DNA of 64,000 bases from Rhodospirillaceae bacterium (GCA_016712715.1 JADJQM010000003.1:806001-870000), one strand, 5' to 3'. Shown: positions 33,483 to 43,117, counted from the first letter of the stretch. The notes: generated from the sequence alone by a model not told the origin. Made by a program: numbers and translations.

Positions 33483-34814
33483 ATGCCCCCTCTCGATAAC
33501 ATGGGCCTGATCGCGCGCGATGCCGGCGCCATCGCCGGCATCGAGAAACTGCGCTTCGGCCCCTTCGCGCTCAGATCCGGCGAGGGCAACCAGCTCATCG
33601 CCGAAGATGGTCGCAGGCTCATCGACTTCTCTGCCTCCTGGGGGGCAGCGAGCCTTGGCCATGGCCATCCGGCCTTGGTCGATGCTGTCACCCGAACGGT
33701 CAGGAACATGCCGGGAGCGAGCATCCTCTCCACCGTGCATGAACCCGCCGTGGCGCTGGCCGAGAAGCTGCTGGCACTGACGCCCGGGAAGGATGATCGC
33801 CGCGTCTGGTTCGGCCATTCCGGATCTGATGCCAACGAAACCATCATCCGTGCGGTCGAGGCGGCTACGGGCAGGAAGCGCGTCATCGCCTTCATCGGCG
33901 CCTATCATGGCGGCACGGCGCTCTCGATGTCGGTCTCCGGCCACACCGCACAGGCCCATGCCGCACCACGCCCAGGCCTTTTCCTGCTGCCCTATCCGAA
34001 CATCTACCGTCCGCATTTCCCGGGTGCCGTAGGCGAGGTGGCGCTGGCACAGCTCGACTATCTCCTGGCCACCGTCTGCCCGCCCCATGACACGGCGGCC
34101 ATCATCATCGAGGCGATCCAGGCCGATGGCGGCCTGCTGGTCCCACCACCCGGATTCCTCGCGGCCATCGCCGAACGCGCCAGGCGACATGGCATCCTGC
34201 TGGTCTGCGACGAGGTGAAGGTGGGCCTTGGCCGCACCGGCCTGATGCATGCGTTCGAGGCCGACGGCATCACGCCGGACCTCATCAGCTTCGGCAAGGG
34301 CCTGGGCGGCGGCCTGCCGCTCTCCGCCGTGGTGGGGCCAGCCAGCATCCTCGACCGTCAAACAGCCTTCGCCATGCAGACGTTGTGCGGCAATCCGATC
34401 AGCTGTGCTGCCGGTCTCGCTGTCCTCGATACCATTGCCAATGAGAACCTCGTCGCCAATGCGGCCGCGCGCGGTCGACAGCTCGATGCCGGCCTCCGCA
34501 AACTCGCCGAGAAGCACACGCTCATCGGCGATGTGCGCGGGCGGGGTCTCGCTATCGGCGTCGAACTGGTGAGCGACCTTACGACCAAGGAACCCGCCGC
34601 CAAGGCCTGCCAGAAGACTGTCTTCCGCTGCTTCGAGCTCGGTCTCTTGGTCTTCTATGTCGGCATGAAATCGAACGTCCTTGAACTGACACCGCCTCTG
34701 ACCCTGACCGAAGGCGAGGCTGCGGGCGGCCTGGCGATTCTCGACCAGGCCCTTGACGATGTCGCAGCTGGTCGCGTACCCGATGCTGCCCTTGCCGATT
34801 ACGCTGGCTGGTAA
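33483..34814 (+). CDS. Class III PLP-dependent aminotransferase
   Basis: A 443-residue aminotransferase of the 4-aminobutyrate/omega-amino-acid type. The PLP lysine is Lys272 in LISFGKGLGGGLPL, and the PLP-binding Asp is in LLVCDEVKVGLGRTG. SGSDANETII marks the phosphate-binding loop. It probably removes the amino group from the product of the ligase step or from the imported solute. It starts 2 bases after the ligase gene. Confidence 0.9.
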   Translation: MPPLDNMGLIARDAGAIAGIEKLRFGPFALRSGEGNQLIAEDGRRLIDFSASWGAASLGHGHPALVDAVTRTVRNMPGASILSTVHEPAVALAEKLLALTPGKDDRRVWFGHSGSDANETIIRAVEAATGRKRVIAFIGAYHGGTALSMSVSGHTAQAHAAPRPGLFLLPYPNIYRPHFPGAVGEVALAQLDYLLATVCPPHDTAAIIIEAIQADGGLLVPPPGFLAAIAERARRHGILLVCDEVKVGLGRTGLMHAFEADGITPDLISFGKGLGGGLPLSAVVGPASILDRQTAFAMQTLCGNPISCAAGLAVLDTIANENLVANAAARGRQLDAGLRKLAEKHTLIGDVRGRGLAIGVELVSDLTTKEPAAKACQKTVFRCFELGLLVFYVGMKSNVLELTPPLTLTEGEAAGGLAILDQALDDVAAGRVPDAALADYAGW

Positions 34815-34842
34815 CCACCCTCACCCGAAGTTGAAAGAAGCC

Positions 34843-37800
34843 ATGTCCGTCCTCACCGCCCTGCCACCGACCTTCACCATGGAGAAGGTGGAAGCCATCG
34901 TCCGTGACCTCTATGGGATCGGGGGCACTTTCACGCCGCTCGACAGTGAGCGCGATCAGAATTTTCGGTTGAAGGAGGCGACGGGGCAAAGCTGGGTGGT
35001 GAAGATTGCCAACCAAGCCGAGGATCTGCAAGCCCTCGATTTCCAGGCGGGCCTGCTGCGCCATGTCGCAGAGATCGATCCGACTCTTCCCTTGCCGCAT
35101 CTCAAGATGACTCTGGGTGGCGAGATTCTCGGTCGCTGCCAGGGTGCGGACGGCCGGTCGCATTTCGTCCGCGTCGTCAACTATCTGCCCGGCAAACCCT
35201 TCGCCAAGGGGCACAAATCGCCACCCTTGTTTGCAAGCTTCGGCGACGTTCTCGGCCGCCTGACGCGGGCTCTCCAGGGCTTCGGCCATCCGGGCGCCGC
35301 GCGCGTGTTCGACTGGGACGTGGCCCAGGCCGGCCGGTCGCGACTGCGCGTCTCCTTCATAGATGATCCGCAGCAACGTGAGATCGTGGAGTACTTTCTT
35401 GGCCGTTTCGACCGCATCGTGGCACCGGCCCTGCGACGTTGCCGCGCCCAGGTCATCCACGGCGACGCCAACGATTACAACGTGCTCGTCGACGAGGCGA
35501 CTGGCGAGCGCATCGCCGGCGTCATCGATTTCGGCGATGCCATCCACTCACCGCTCATCAACGAACTGGCCGTGGCCGCCGCCTATGCGATCATGGACCG
35601 GGAGGCACCGATCGACGATGCGGGCGTCATTGCAGCCGCCTTCCACAAGGTCAACCCGCTGCTGGCCAGCGAGCTCGACCTCCTCTTCGACCTTATTGCG
35701 CTTCGCCTCGTCATCAGCGTCACCATGTCCGCCTCGCGCCGCGACCGGGTAAAGGATAACGAATATCTCAGCATCAGCGAGGCGCCGGCCTGGAACCTGC
35801 TGAAGCGCCTGCGCGCCATGGACCCGCTGATCGCGACCGGCATTCTGCGCCAGGCCTGCGGCTTCGAGGCCGCCCCCGGCGCCCGCGCCCTCATCGCCTG
35901 GCTTGCCGACAACCGGCGCAGTTTTGCGCCCGTGCTGGACCATGCGCCGGCCTTGCAGGCCAAGGGACTGGTACCCTTCGGCGACAAGCAGCATCGAATT
36001 GCCATCGCCTCGGCCGCACGCCAACCGGATGAAGCTGAAAAACTCTGGCTGGAGATGGCGGCCAAGAATGGCGTCGACCTCGGCATCGGCCCCTGGGGCG
36101 AGGATCGGCCGGTCTATACCGCAGATGCCTTTGCCTCGACGCTCGTCACCGGCCAGCGCCGGTCGCTGCACCTGGGTCTCGATCTGTTTCTGGCGGCGGG
36201 CGCCAATGTGCGCACACCCATCGCCGGCCGCGTGGTCGACGTCTATGCCTCCGACCTGCCGCTCGATTACGGCCATGCCATCCTGCTCGAACATGCGCCG
36301 ACACCGGACCTCACCTTCTACAGCCTGTGGGGCCATCTCTCCGCCGCCACGGCGAAGACGCGCAAGGTCGGCGAAGAGTTGAAAGCCGGGGACGTTGTCG
36401 GCCAGCTCGGCACAAATCAGGAAAATGGCGGCTGGCAGCCTCATGTGCATCTGCAGTTGATCAGTTATCGCCCGCAAGGTGCCGCCGACGTGATCGGTGC
36501 CGGCGAGCCCGGCTACCGCGCCGTTTGGGCGGAACTCTTCCCCGATGCCATGCATTTCGCGGGCCTGCCGCCGGAGACCTTCACCCATGCCGGTCGCACC
36601 TCCGACGACTTGCTGAAAGTGCGCAAGGAAAAGCTCATCCGCAACCTCTCCATCTCCTACAAGACACCGATGAAAATGGTGCGTGGCGAGGGCGTCTATC
36701 TCATCGACGATCATGGTCGCGCCTATCTCGACTGCTACAACAATGTGGCCCATCTCGGGCACGCCAACCCCGAAATCGTGGCGGTACTAGCGCGCCAGGC
36801 CGCCATCCTCAACACTAATACGCGGTATCTCCACGACAACATCATTGCCTATGCCGAGAAGCTGACCGCGACACTGCCGAGGAATCTCACCGTCGCCGCC
36901 TTCGTGTGCAGCGGCAGCGAAGCCAACGATCTTGCCTTGCGCATGGCGCGCAATCATACCCAGGCACAGGGCGTGGTGGCGCTGGATTGGGCCTATCATG
37001 GCCATGCCACCTCGCTGATTGAGGTCAGTCCCTACAAGTACAAGCGCAAGGGCGGCAAAGGTCGCCCCGCCAGCACCGGCGAAGCGATGCTGCCCGATGC
37101 CTATCGCGCCCCCGCCGATTGGCCGAAGTCAGAGATCGCACAGCGCTACGCGGTGTCGGTGACGGCCGCGGTGGCACAACTCGCTGAAGGTGGCCACAAG
37201 CCGGCAGCCTTCATCGCCGAGTCACTACCTAGTTCCGCCGGCCAGATCGTGCTGCCGGAAGGCTACCTGCCCGCAGCCTACGCCGCCGCGCGTGCTGCCG
37301 GCGCCGTGGTGATCGCCGACGAAGTGCAGATCGGCTTTGGCCGCGTCGGCTCTCATATGTGGGCGTTCGAAGCGGAAGGTGCCACGCCCGACATCGTCAC
37401 CATGGGCAAGCCGATCGGCAATGGCCATCCGATGGCGGCCCTCGTCACCACCCGCGAAATCGCCGACAGCTTCTATAACGGCATGGAATACTTCAATACC
37501 TTCGGCGGCAATCCGGTTTCCTGCGCAATCGGCCTGAAGGTGCTGGAGATTCTGGAGCGTGACAGTCTCCGCGCCAATGCGCTTTATCTCGGCAACGATC
37601 TTCTCAAGCGCATGGGCAAGCTGATGGACAAGCACGATCGCATCGGCGATGTGCGCGGTCGTGGCCTGATGCTGGGCATCGAACTGGTCGAAGACCGCAG
37701 GACCAAGACGCCCGCCACCGCCTATGCCGGCCGCATTGTCGAGAAATGCCGCCAGCTCGGCGTTCTCCTCGGCACCGACGGTCCCCATGACAATGTCATC

Positions 37801-37887
37801 AAGATGCGGCCTGCCATGGTGTTCACCGCAGCACATGCGGATCTGCTGATGCATGTGCTGGAGACGGCCTTTGCCGAGGTGGAATGA
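34843..37887 (+). CDS. Triple fusion: aminoglycoside-phosphotransferase-type kinase, M23 peptidase, class III aminotransferase
   Basis: A 1014-residue protein. Residues about 1-340 are an APH-type small-molecule kinase with His206-Gly-Asp208-x4-Asn213 and the metal Asp229 (IDFGDAIHS). Residues about 400-560 are an M23/LytM domain with metal residues His443, Asp447 (HLGLD) and His534-x-His536. Residues about 590-1014 are a class III PLP enzyme with IADEVQIGFGR and Lys856 (MGKPIGNG). In animals separate proteins of the first and third types phosphorylate hydroxylysine and then eliminate phosphate, so this may phosphorylate an amino alcohol and run a phospho-lyase step. ATG 34843 is chosen; the frame is open to 34753. 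Confidence 0.9.
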   Translation: MSVLTALPPTFTMEKVEAIVRDLYGIGGTFTPLDSERDQNFRLKEATGQSWVVKIANQAEDLQALDFQAGLLRHVAEIDPTLPLPHLKMTLGGEILGRCQGADGRSHFVRVVNYLPGKPFAKGHKSPPLFASFGDVLGRLTRALQGFGHPGAARVFDWDVAQAGRSRLRVSFIDDPQQREIVEYFLGRFDRIVAPALRRCRAQVIHGDANDYNVLVDEATGERIAGVIDFGDAIHSPLINELAVAAAYAIMDREAPIDDAGVIAAAFHKVNPLLASELDLLFDLIALRLVISVTMSASRRDRVKDNEYLSISEAPAWNLLKRLRAMDPLIATGILRQACGFEAAPGARALIAWLADNRRSFAPVLDHAPALQAKGLVPFGDKQHRIAIASAARQPDEAEKLWLEMAAKNGVDLGIGPWGEDRPVYTADAFASTLVTGQRRSLHLGLDLFLAAGANVRTPIAGRVVDVYASDLPLDYGHAILLEHAPTPDLTFYSLWGHLSAATAKTRKVGEELKAGDVVGQLGTNQENGGWQPHVHLQLISYRPQGAADVIGAGEPGYRAVWAELFPDAMHFAGLPPETFTHAGRTSDDLLKVRKEKLIRNLSISYKTPMKMVRGEGVYLIDDHGRAYLDCYNNVAHLGHANPEIVAVLARQAAILNTNTRYLHDNIIAYAEKLTATLPRNLTVAAFVCSGSEANDLALRMARNHTQAQGVVALDWAYHGHATSLIEVSPYKYKRKGGKGRPASTGEAMLPDAYRAPADWPKSEIAQRYAVSVTAAVAQLAEGGHKPAAFIAESLPSSAGQIVLPEGYLPAAYAAARAAGAVVIADEVQIGFGRVGSHMWAFEAEGATPDIVTMGKPIGNGHPMAALVTTREIADSFYNGMEYFNTFGGNPVSCAIGLKVLEILERDSLRANALYLGNDLLKRMGKLMDKHDRIGDVRGRGLMLGIELVEDRRTKTPATAYAGRIVEKCRQLGVLLGTDGPHDNVIKMRPAMVFTAAHADLLMHVLETAFAEVE

Positions 37888-37891
37888 ATTG

Positions 37892-37916
37892 GGGCGGCGC
37901 TGTTGTGGCGCCGCCC
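37892..37916. terminator. Hairpin between convergent genes (probable bidirectional terminator)
   Basis: GGGCGGCGC pairs perfectly with GCGCCGCCC around a 7-base loop. It fills the 34 bases between the ends of the triple-fusion gene and the cupin gene. There is no T-run on the plus strand, so efficiency is uncertain. Confidence 0.55.
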
Positions 37917-37921
37917 TCCCC

Positions 37922-38680
37922 TCACCCCTTCGGGATCATGATGCAATAGTATTTCTTCACATACTCGGTGCTGTGCCATTCGACATTGGCGCCCATCGGT
38001 ACGAAGAAGGTGTCGCCGGCCTTGAAGGTCTGCTGCCAGCCATCCGGATCGGACAAGGTCACCGATCCCTCCAATAGATGCATCAACTCATGGCGCGGGA
38101 ATGGCATCGCCTTGCGGCGATAGGGTGTCGAATCCCACACACCCATGGTCCATTGCTGGCTCGCATCCTCGAACCAGTTGCGCCCGCTCTGCTCGGGGCT
38201 CGCGCTCAGCAGCATGTCGGCCGCCGGTGACGCGGTCTTCGTGCGCGGCAAGGACGCGTCGATCTTCAGGATCTGTTGCGCGCTGCCCTTGGCCGGGTCG
38301 ACGCCGGAAGCATCATCGAAAATCACGTAGTACTTCTTGATATAGCCGCTCTGCCGCCATTGGCAGACCAGCCCCTTGGGGATGACGAAGCTTTCACCGG
38401 CGGAGATTGTCGTCTCGCGCCCATTGCCCTCGACCATCGTGACCGCGCCTTCCAGAACGATCATGAATTCGTTGACCGGATAGGGCCCCATTTTGGTCGT
38501 GAAGGCTGTGCAGTCCCAGACACCCGCCGTGAGGCCGATCTTCGGATCATGGAAATACTCGATGCCCCGCTGGACCGGCTTGCCGCTCTCAAGATCGCTT
38601 GCCGGAATCTCGCTCATCGGCGCGAGGCCCTCGTTGTTGACGCCGTTTTCGGCGAATTTGGTCACTCGTTGGATCGTCAC
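37922..38680 (-). CDS. Bicupin domain protein
   Basis: A 252-residue protein made of two related cupin halves. Each half repeats a pattern GVWDxT, then LEGxVT, then a Gly-Asp/Glu-x-Phe turn and a W-rich end with YxKKYY (about residues 45-125 and 165-250). Related proteins belong to the cupin_3/ureidoglycine-aminohydrolase-like group. Classical cupin metal histidines are mostly missing. It starts with GTG 38680 behind GGGGAG. It converges on the triple-fusion gene, so a link with the amino-compound pathway is possible but unproved. Confidence 0.75.
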   Translation of the reverse strand: MTIQRVTKFAENGVNNEGLAPMSEIPASDLESGKPVQRGIEYFHDPKIGLTAGVWDCTAFTTKMGPYPVNEFMIVLEGAVTMVEGNGRETTISAGESFVIPKGLVCQWRQSGYIKKYYVIFDDASGVDPAKGSAQQILKIDASLPRTKTASPAADMLLSASPEQSGRNWFEDASQQWTMGVWDSTPYRRKAMPFPRHELMHLLEGSVTLSDPDGWQQTFKAGDTFFVPMGANVEWHSTEYVKKYYCIMIPKG

Positions 38681-38962
38681 GTCCCGCTCCCCTAGCCAGT
38701 TCGGCAGGCATTTGACGTGGGAAGAGGCCGGTGGGTCAACCCCACATCGTCGAGGGAGAAACGTTCAACGCGGCCAGCTTTCGCCACCTGGCTGTCGCTT
38801 TGCGCCCACTCCGCCCTGCCGTCGATGACACGTTCGATTTCTTGCCCACACGGATGGTCAAGTGGACGTGCGATTCCTGACGCCGGAGACGTACGATACG
38901 CTTTGAGATCGGCGCGGGCATCACTTAGCCTCGTCATCATTCACTTGAACGAGGAGTACGGG

Positions 38963-39352
38963 ATGGCGGCAAGACAGAAACTTTACTCCGGCGGCTGCCT
39001 TTGCGGGGCAGTGCGGTTCGAGGCCAGTGGCCCCGCCGCCAAGCCGCACACCTGTTCCTGCAAGATGTGCCAGCGTCATTCCGGCGCGCTCACCACGGCC
39101 TGGGTTGAATTTCCACGCGCTGCCGTGCGGTGGGTTGGGCCTAGTGGCGCGCCCGCGCAATTCCGCTCGTCTGACTATTCGAGCCGCGCCTTCTGCCCGG
39201 CCTGCGGGAGTTCGCTGGGTGCAATTGACGATGCACCGGTGATTGCCTTGCTGCTCGGCGTTTTCGATGCCCCGAACCGCGAGGAACTGAGGCCGACAGC
39301 ACATTCTTTTCGTGGCGGGCGGCCGAAATGGTGGCATGTCGAAACCGCCTAG
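38963..39352 (+). CDS. GFA/CENP-V-family zinc protein
   Basis: A 129-residue protein of the glutathione-dependent formaldehyde-activating (GFA) fold. Zinc cysteines are visible in GGCLCGAVRF, TCSCKMCQRHSG and FCPACGSSLG. Many members have no known enzyme activity. ATG 38963 has GAGGAG upstream. The 282-base gap to the divergent cupin gene holds a weak minus-strand frame (38692-38940) without family resemblance. Confidence 0.87.
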   Translation: MAARQKLYSGGCLCGAVRFEASGPAAKPHTCSCKMCQRHSGALTTAWVEFPRAAVRWVGPSGAPAQFRSSDYSSRAFCPACGSSLGAIDDAPVIALLLGVFDAPNREELRPTAHSFRGGRPKWWHVETA

Positions 39353-39689
39353 GGATCTCTGCGCGAATGCGTGAATTGGGTCGGCAGTGAAGCCGCTCCT
39401 ACAGACACATTACTAAGACAATAGCCCTAGTATACTTGACTCGCGGACTATGGTGCCGGGTAAGTCACGCGACTGAGGGCGCATTGATTCAATGCCTTAG
39501 GAGAGGTTTTGACGCGACTCAAATTTAAGGTTAATAGTTTGTTAAGGGGATTGGGCGTTCCTACCACGATCGGGCTGGGTCGGGGTCCGGGCCGCCCGCC
39601 TTCAGAAGGACATATCAACCCGGTTTGAGCCCGCTTTGGCTAAGCGCTCGCGCTGGTCCGCGGCCGGGCTCGGAAGTGACATCCAGGCG
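39353..39689. other. Intergenic region with possible promoter
   Basis: No gene is seen here. A possible promoter for the histidine kinase is TTGACG (39509-39514) and TAATAG (39532-39537) with a 17-base spacer; the minus-10 match is weak. A palindrome lies just upstream at 39481-39495. Confidence 0.4.
39481..39495. promoter_or_regulatory. 15-bp inverted repeat GCATTGA-T-TCAATGC
   Basis: A perfect 7-bp inverted repeat around one T, 13 bases upstream of a possible minus-35 element. It has the look of a dimeric regulator site. No binder can be named. Confidence 0.35.
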
Positions 39690-41054
39690 ATGAGCACAGC
39701 GCGCAGGTATTGGCTGGTCGTGATGGTGGTCATCACCTTTCTGGCCGCGCTCGGCATCAGCGTGCAGATCCTCATTTCCAGCGCTGTCGATGGCCATCGC
39801 AGTCTCAAGAACGTGGCCTGGGCCGCAGCGCAGCTTGAGATCGAGTATCTGCAGTTCAAGCATGCCTTCAGCGGCTATGTCGGCGCCACACAATCGGTGC
39901 CCGTCACCTTCATGAAGACGCGCTTCTCCGTATTCCAGAATCGCATTCGCGTACTCAAGCAGGAAACGGACCCGACCGAACTTGGCGCCGATCCCGCCTA
40001 TGACAAGCTGATCACCGACCTCAACAACGCCATCGCCACCAACTCGCCCATTCGCCAGGCGTTGGCCAGCGAAGACGAAGAAACACGGAAGATGGCGCTC
40101 AACAAGCTGGCACAGCTTGATTCGCCCATCCGATCCTGGGTGCAGGATGTGATGCTGCACAGCAATCCCGACCGGCAGAAGGAAGAACTGATCGAGGCGG
40201 AACTGCAGGCGGCGGGGGTGATGGCCGTGGCGATCTGCGCGGGTGTCGCCCTCATCGCCATCCTGCTGCGCAGCATCAAGCGGCTGGAAGCCTCGCGCGA
40301 GCGAGAACGCGAGGCGCGCATCCGCGTCGACCAGGCAAGCCGCGTCAAGGATACGTTCCTCGCTGTGGTGACGCATGAACTGCGCACACCGCTCAACGCC
40401 GTCATCGGCTTTTCCGAACTGATGAAGTCGCGCACCGGCAAGACCCAGGACAAGGAAATGGACGCCTGGACCGACGAGGTGCTGCTCGCCGGCAAGCATC
40501 TTCTTACCCTCGTCAACCAGACCATCGACATGTCAAAGATTTCGGCCGGCAAGCTGGCTCTGTCGCCGGCGCAGTTCGACCTCAGGATGCTCATCGCCGA
40601 CAGCGTGACCAGCATCAAACGGCAGATCAACCACGATCCCTCCCTTGACCAGCGACAGGAATTGACCGCCAGCCTGCCGCAGCAGGATGTCATGATCTGG
40701 GCCGACGAAGGCTGGCTGCGTCAGGCCCTGCTCAACACCATCCTCCATGGCCGCCGCCATTTGGCCAACGCCAAGCCGATCGAGATCACTGTCCTCCATC
40801 AGGGTGCCAGGGCGAAGATCCATATCGGCAATGATCTGCGCGCCGGCGACCAGCGCATGGTGGCCGACGCCGATGGCGCTTTTGATCCCTTCCTGCAGGG
40901 CGAACTCGGACTCAACCGTGGTGCGCGTGGGCTGGGGCTGGAACTGCCCATCGCCAAGGCCATCGTGGAGGCCCATGACGGCACGCTGCGTTATGAAACA
41001 GCCCCCAATTTTTTCCGGGTACTGATCGATCTGCCGTTGAACGCGACGGCATAG
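39690..41054 (+). CDS. Orphan membrane histidine kinase with degenerate ATPase domain
   Basis: A 454-residue sensor kinase. Two membrane helices (about residues 8-30 and 175-195) flank an extracytoplasmic, helical domain. A coiled linker leads to the H-box with His229 (VVTHELRTPLNAVIGFSEL). The ATP-binding part is weak: the N-box reads LLNTILHGRRHL without the usual final Asn, the DxGxG loop is absent, and only GARGLGLELPIAKAIVEAHDG recalls the G2 box. It may be a phosphotransfer or signalling-only protein. No response regulator adjoins it. ATG 39690 is chosen; the frame starts at TTG 39636. Confidence 0.82.
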   Translation: MSTARRYWLVVMVVITFLAALGISVQILISSAVDGHRSLKNVAWAAAQLEIEYLQFKHAFSGYVGATQSVPVTFMKTRFSVFQNRIRVLKQETDPTELGADPAYDKLITDLNNAIATNSPIRQALASEDEETRKMALNKLAQLDSPIRSWVQDVMLHSNPDRQKEELIEAELQAAGVMAVAICAGVALIAILLRSIKRLEASREREREARIRVDQASRVKDTFLAVVTHELRTPLNAVIGFSELMKSRTGKTQDKEMDAWTDEVLLAGKHLLTLVNQTIDMSKISAGKLALSPAQFDLRMLIADSVTSIKRQINHDPSLDQRQELTASLPQQDVMIWADEGWLRQALLNTILHGRRHLANAKPIEITVLHQGARAKIHIGNDLRAGDQRMVADADGAFDPFLQGELGLNRGARGLGLELPIAKAIVEAHDGTLRYETAPNFFRVLIDLPLNATA

Positions 41055-41123
41055 CGCCGGTTTGGTTGAGGTTGGGCCGGGAGCCTTCTATGATAGCGCT
41101 ATCATTCAAATGAGGATCGCCCG

Positions 41124-42161
41124 ATGCCCTATCTTGCAGCCGAGAACCGCTACGAATCCCTGCCCTATCGCCGGAGCGGGCGGAGCGGGCTGAAACTGCC
41201 GGCGATTTCCCTGGGCCTGTGGCAGAATTTCGGCGGCATCGATGCGCTGGAAACGCAGCGAGCGATCATCCGTCGAGCCTTCGATCGCGGCGTCACCCAT
41301 TTTGATCTCGCCAACAATTACGGCCCCCCGCCGGGCTCGGCCGAAGAGAATTTCGGCGTCATCTATGCGCAGGATCTCAAACCCTATCGCGACGAGATTC
41401 TGGTCTCGACCAAGGCCGGCTACCTGATGTGGCCCGGGCCCTATGGCGAATGGGGTTCGCGCAAATATGTTCTGGCGAGTCTGGATCAAAGCCTGAAGCG
41501 CATGGGCCTCGACCATGTCGACATCTTCTATTCGCATCGGCTGGATCCGGAGACGCCGCTCGAGGAGACGATGCAGGCGCTGGATCACGCGGTGCGGTCC
41601 GGCAAGGCGCTTTATGTCGGCATCTCGTCTTACTCGCCGGACGCGACCCGCAAGGCGCAGGCGATCCTCAAAGATCTCGGCACGCCGTGCCTCATCCACC
41701 AACCTTCCTATTCGCTGCTCAACCGCTGGGTCGAGGATGGCCTGCTGGGTACGCTCGCAGAACTCGGGCTAGGTTGCATCGCCTTCTCGCCCTTGGCGCA
41801 GGGCTTTCTCACCAACAAATATCTCAAGGGTGTCCCGGCGGATTCGCGGGCGGCGCTCAACGGATCGTTCCAGCAGAGCTTCCTCACCGACGCCAATCTC
41901 CAGCGCATCCGTGGCTTGAACGCGATTGCCGAGAAGCGCGGGCAGAGTTTGGCGCAGATGGCGATCGCCTGGGTGCTGAAGGACCCGCGCATCACCTCCG
42001 CCCTCATCGGCGCGCGCAACGTGGCGCAGCTGGATGACTCGCTGGGCGCCCTCGACAAGCTGACCTTCAGCGAGGCTGAGCTCAAGGAAATCCATGCACT
42101 GGCGACCGATGGCGGCATCGACCTGTGGCGCAAAGGGTCCGGCGACAAGCCGCTCGTCTAG
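41124..42161 (+). CDS. Aldo/keto reductase, YghZ-like
   Basis: A 345-residue NADPH-dependent reductase with the (beta/alpha)8 fold. Catalytic residues are seen as Asp and Tyr (FDLANNYGPPPGSAEENFG), Lys (VSTKAGY) and His (YSHRLDP). The long GPPPGSAE loop is typical of the YghZ/L-glyceraldehyde-3-phosphate reductase group. It runs directly into the convergent DUF72 gene with no space between stop codons. Confidence 0.9.
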   Translation: MPYLAAENRYESLPYRRSGRSGLKLPAISLGLWQNFGGIDALETQRAIIRRAFDRGVTHFDLANNYGPPPGSAEENFGVIYAQDLKPYRDEILVSTKAGYLMWPGPYGEWGSRKYVLASLDQSLKRMGLDHVDIFYSHRLDPETPLEETMQALDHAVRSGKALYVGISSYSPDATRKAQAILKDLGTPCLIHQPSYSLLNRWVEDGLLGTLAELGLGCIAFSPLAQGFLTNKYLKGVPADSRAALNGSFQQSFLTDANLQRIRGLNAIAEKRGQSLAQMAIAWVLKDPRITSALIGARNVAQLDDSLGALDKLTFSEAELKEIHALATDGGIDLWRKGSGDKPLV

Positions 42162-42968
42162 CTAGCTCAATCGCTTGATGATCGCCATGGCGGCCGCGGG
42201 GTTGGAGACCTTGTGACCACTGATCACGTAAAGAAAGACGTCGCGCTTGGTCTTGTCGGGCTTTGCCGCCAGCACATAGTCGAGATCCTTGGGCGCGCCA
42301 CCTGAAGCCCATTCAGCCGCGCGTTGCGCCCAGAGGTCGAGAGCCTTCTTGGCATAGCCGAACTTTTCGCCCTCCTTGGTGCCCATGATGCGGGCATAGA
42401 CGAAGGGTGCTGTAAGGTCGGCGATCTGCGGAAACTCCCCGTCCGCTGCAATGATCACGGCGACACCATATTGCCGCGCCAAGGCGATGAAATCCGGATC
42501 TTTGAAACTGTCATGGCGGACCTCGACGGCGTGCCGCAGCGCCAGGCCATCATGGGATTTCGGCAGCAGTTTCAGGAAATTCTCGAAATCTGCCGGATCG
42601 AACTTCTTGGTCGCCATGAACTGCCAGTTGATGGGACCGAGCTTGTCTTTCAGTTCGGTAATCCCACTGCTCAAAAAGCGCTCGATCGAGGAGCCAGCTT
42701 CGGCCAGCACGCGGCGGTTGGTGGCAAATCGCGGGCCTTTGAGCGCGAAGACGAAATCGTCCGGCGTTTCGGCATGCCATTTGGCGAAGCTCTCCGGCTT
42801 CTGCGAACCGTAATAGGTACCGTTGATCTCGATTGAGGTGAGCGCGCGGCTGGCATGTTCCAGTTCCCGCTTCTGCGCGAGACCCTCTGGATAAAAGGGG
42901 CCGCGCCAGGGCTCGAAAGTCCAGCCGCCAACGCCGATCCGAATGCCGGTCCTGGGTTGTTTCGCCAC
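42162..42968 (-). CDS. DUF72-family protein (YecE-like)
   Basis: A 268-residue protein of the DUF72 TIM-barrel family, of unknown function. Landmarks are IGVGGWTFEPWRGPFYP, the EINGTYYGSQKPESFAKW loop, EVRHDSF and the C-terminal YVISGHK. GTG 42968 with GGGAG upstream is chosen; the frame is open to TTG 43022. It is divergent from the cox regulator gene. Confidence 0.85.
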   Translation of the reverse strand: MAKQPRTGIRIGVGGWTFEPWRGPFYPEGLAQKRELEHASRALTSIEINGTYYGSQKPESFAKWHAETPDDFVFALKGPRFATNRRVLAEAGSSIERFLSSGITELKDKLGPINWQFMATKKFDPADFENFLKLLPKSHDGLALRHAVEVRHDSFKDPDFIALARQYGVAVIIAADGEFPQIADLTAPFVYARIMGTKEGEKFGYAKKALDLWAQRAAEWASGGAPKDLDYVLAAKPDKTKRDVFLYVISGHKVSNPAAAMAIIKRLS

Positions 42969-43117
42969 GTCCGAACGCTCCCGCTGTTGGTCAAAAAGAT
43001 AGGTAGTTGAGGACTTTATCAATCGAATTGTTCCATCCTAGCGGCTGGGATACATTTGTCACGATCGGAACGAGATGCCGGCCACGGCACAGGCGTCGAG
43101 ACGGAGGAAATGCACCG

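Noticed and set aside
38692..38940. 82-codon minus-strand gene upstream of the cupin gene
   Set aside because: The frame ends close to the cupin start but shows no recognisable domain, and no clear ribosome-binding site was found.
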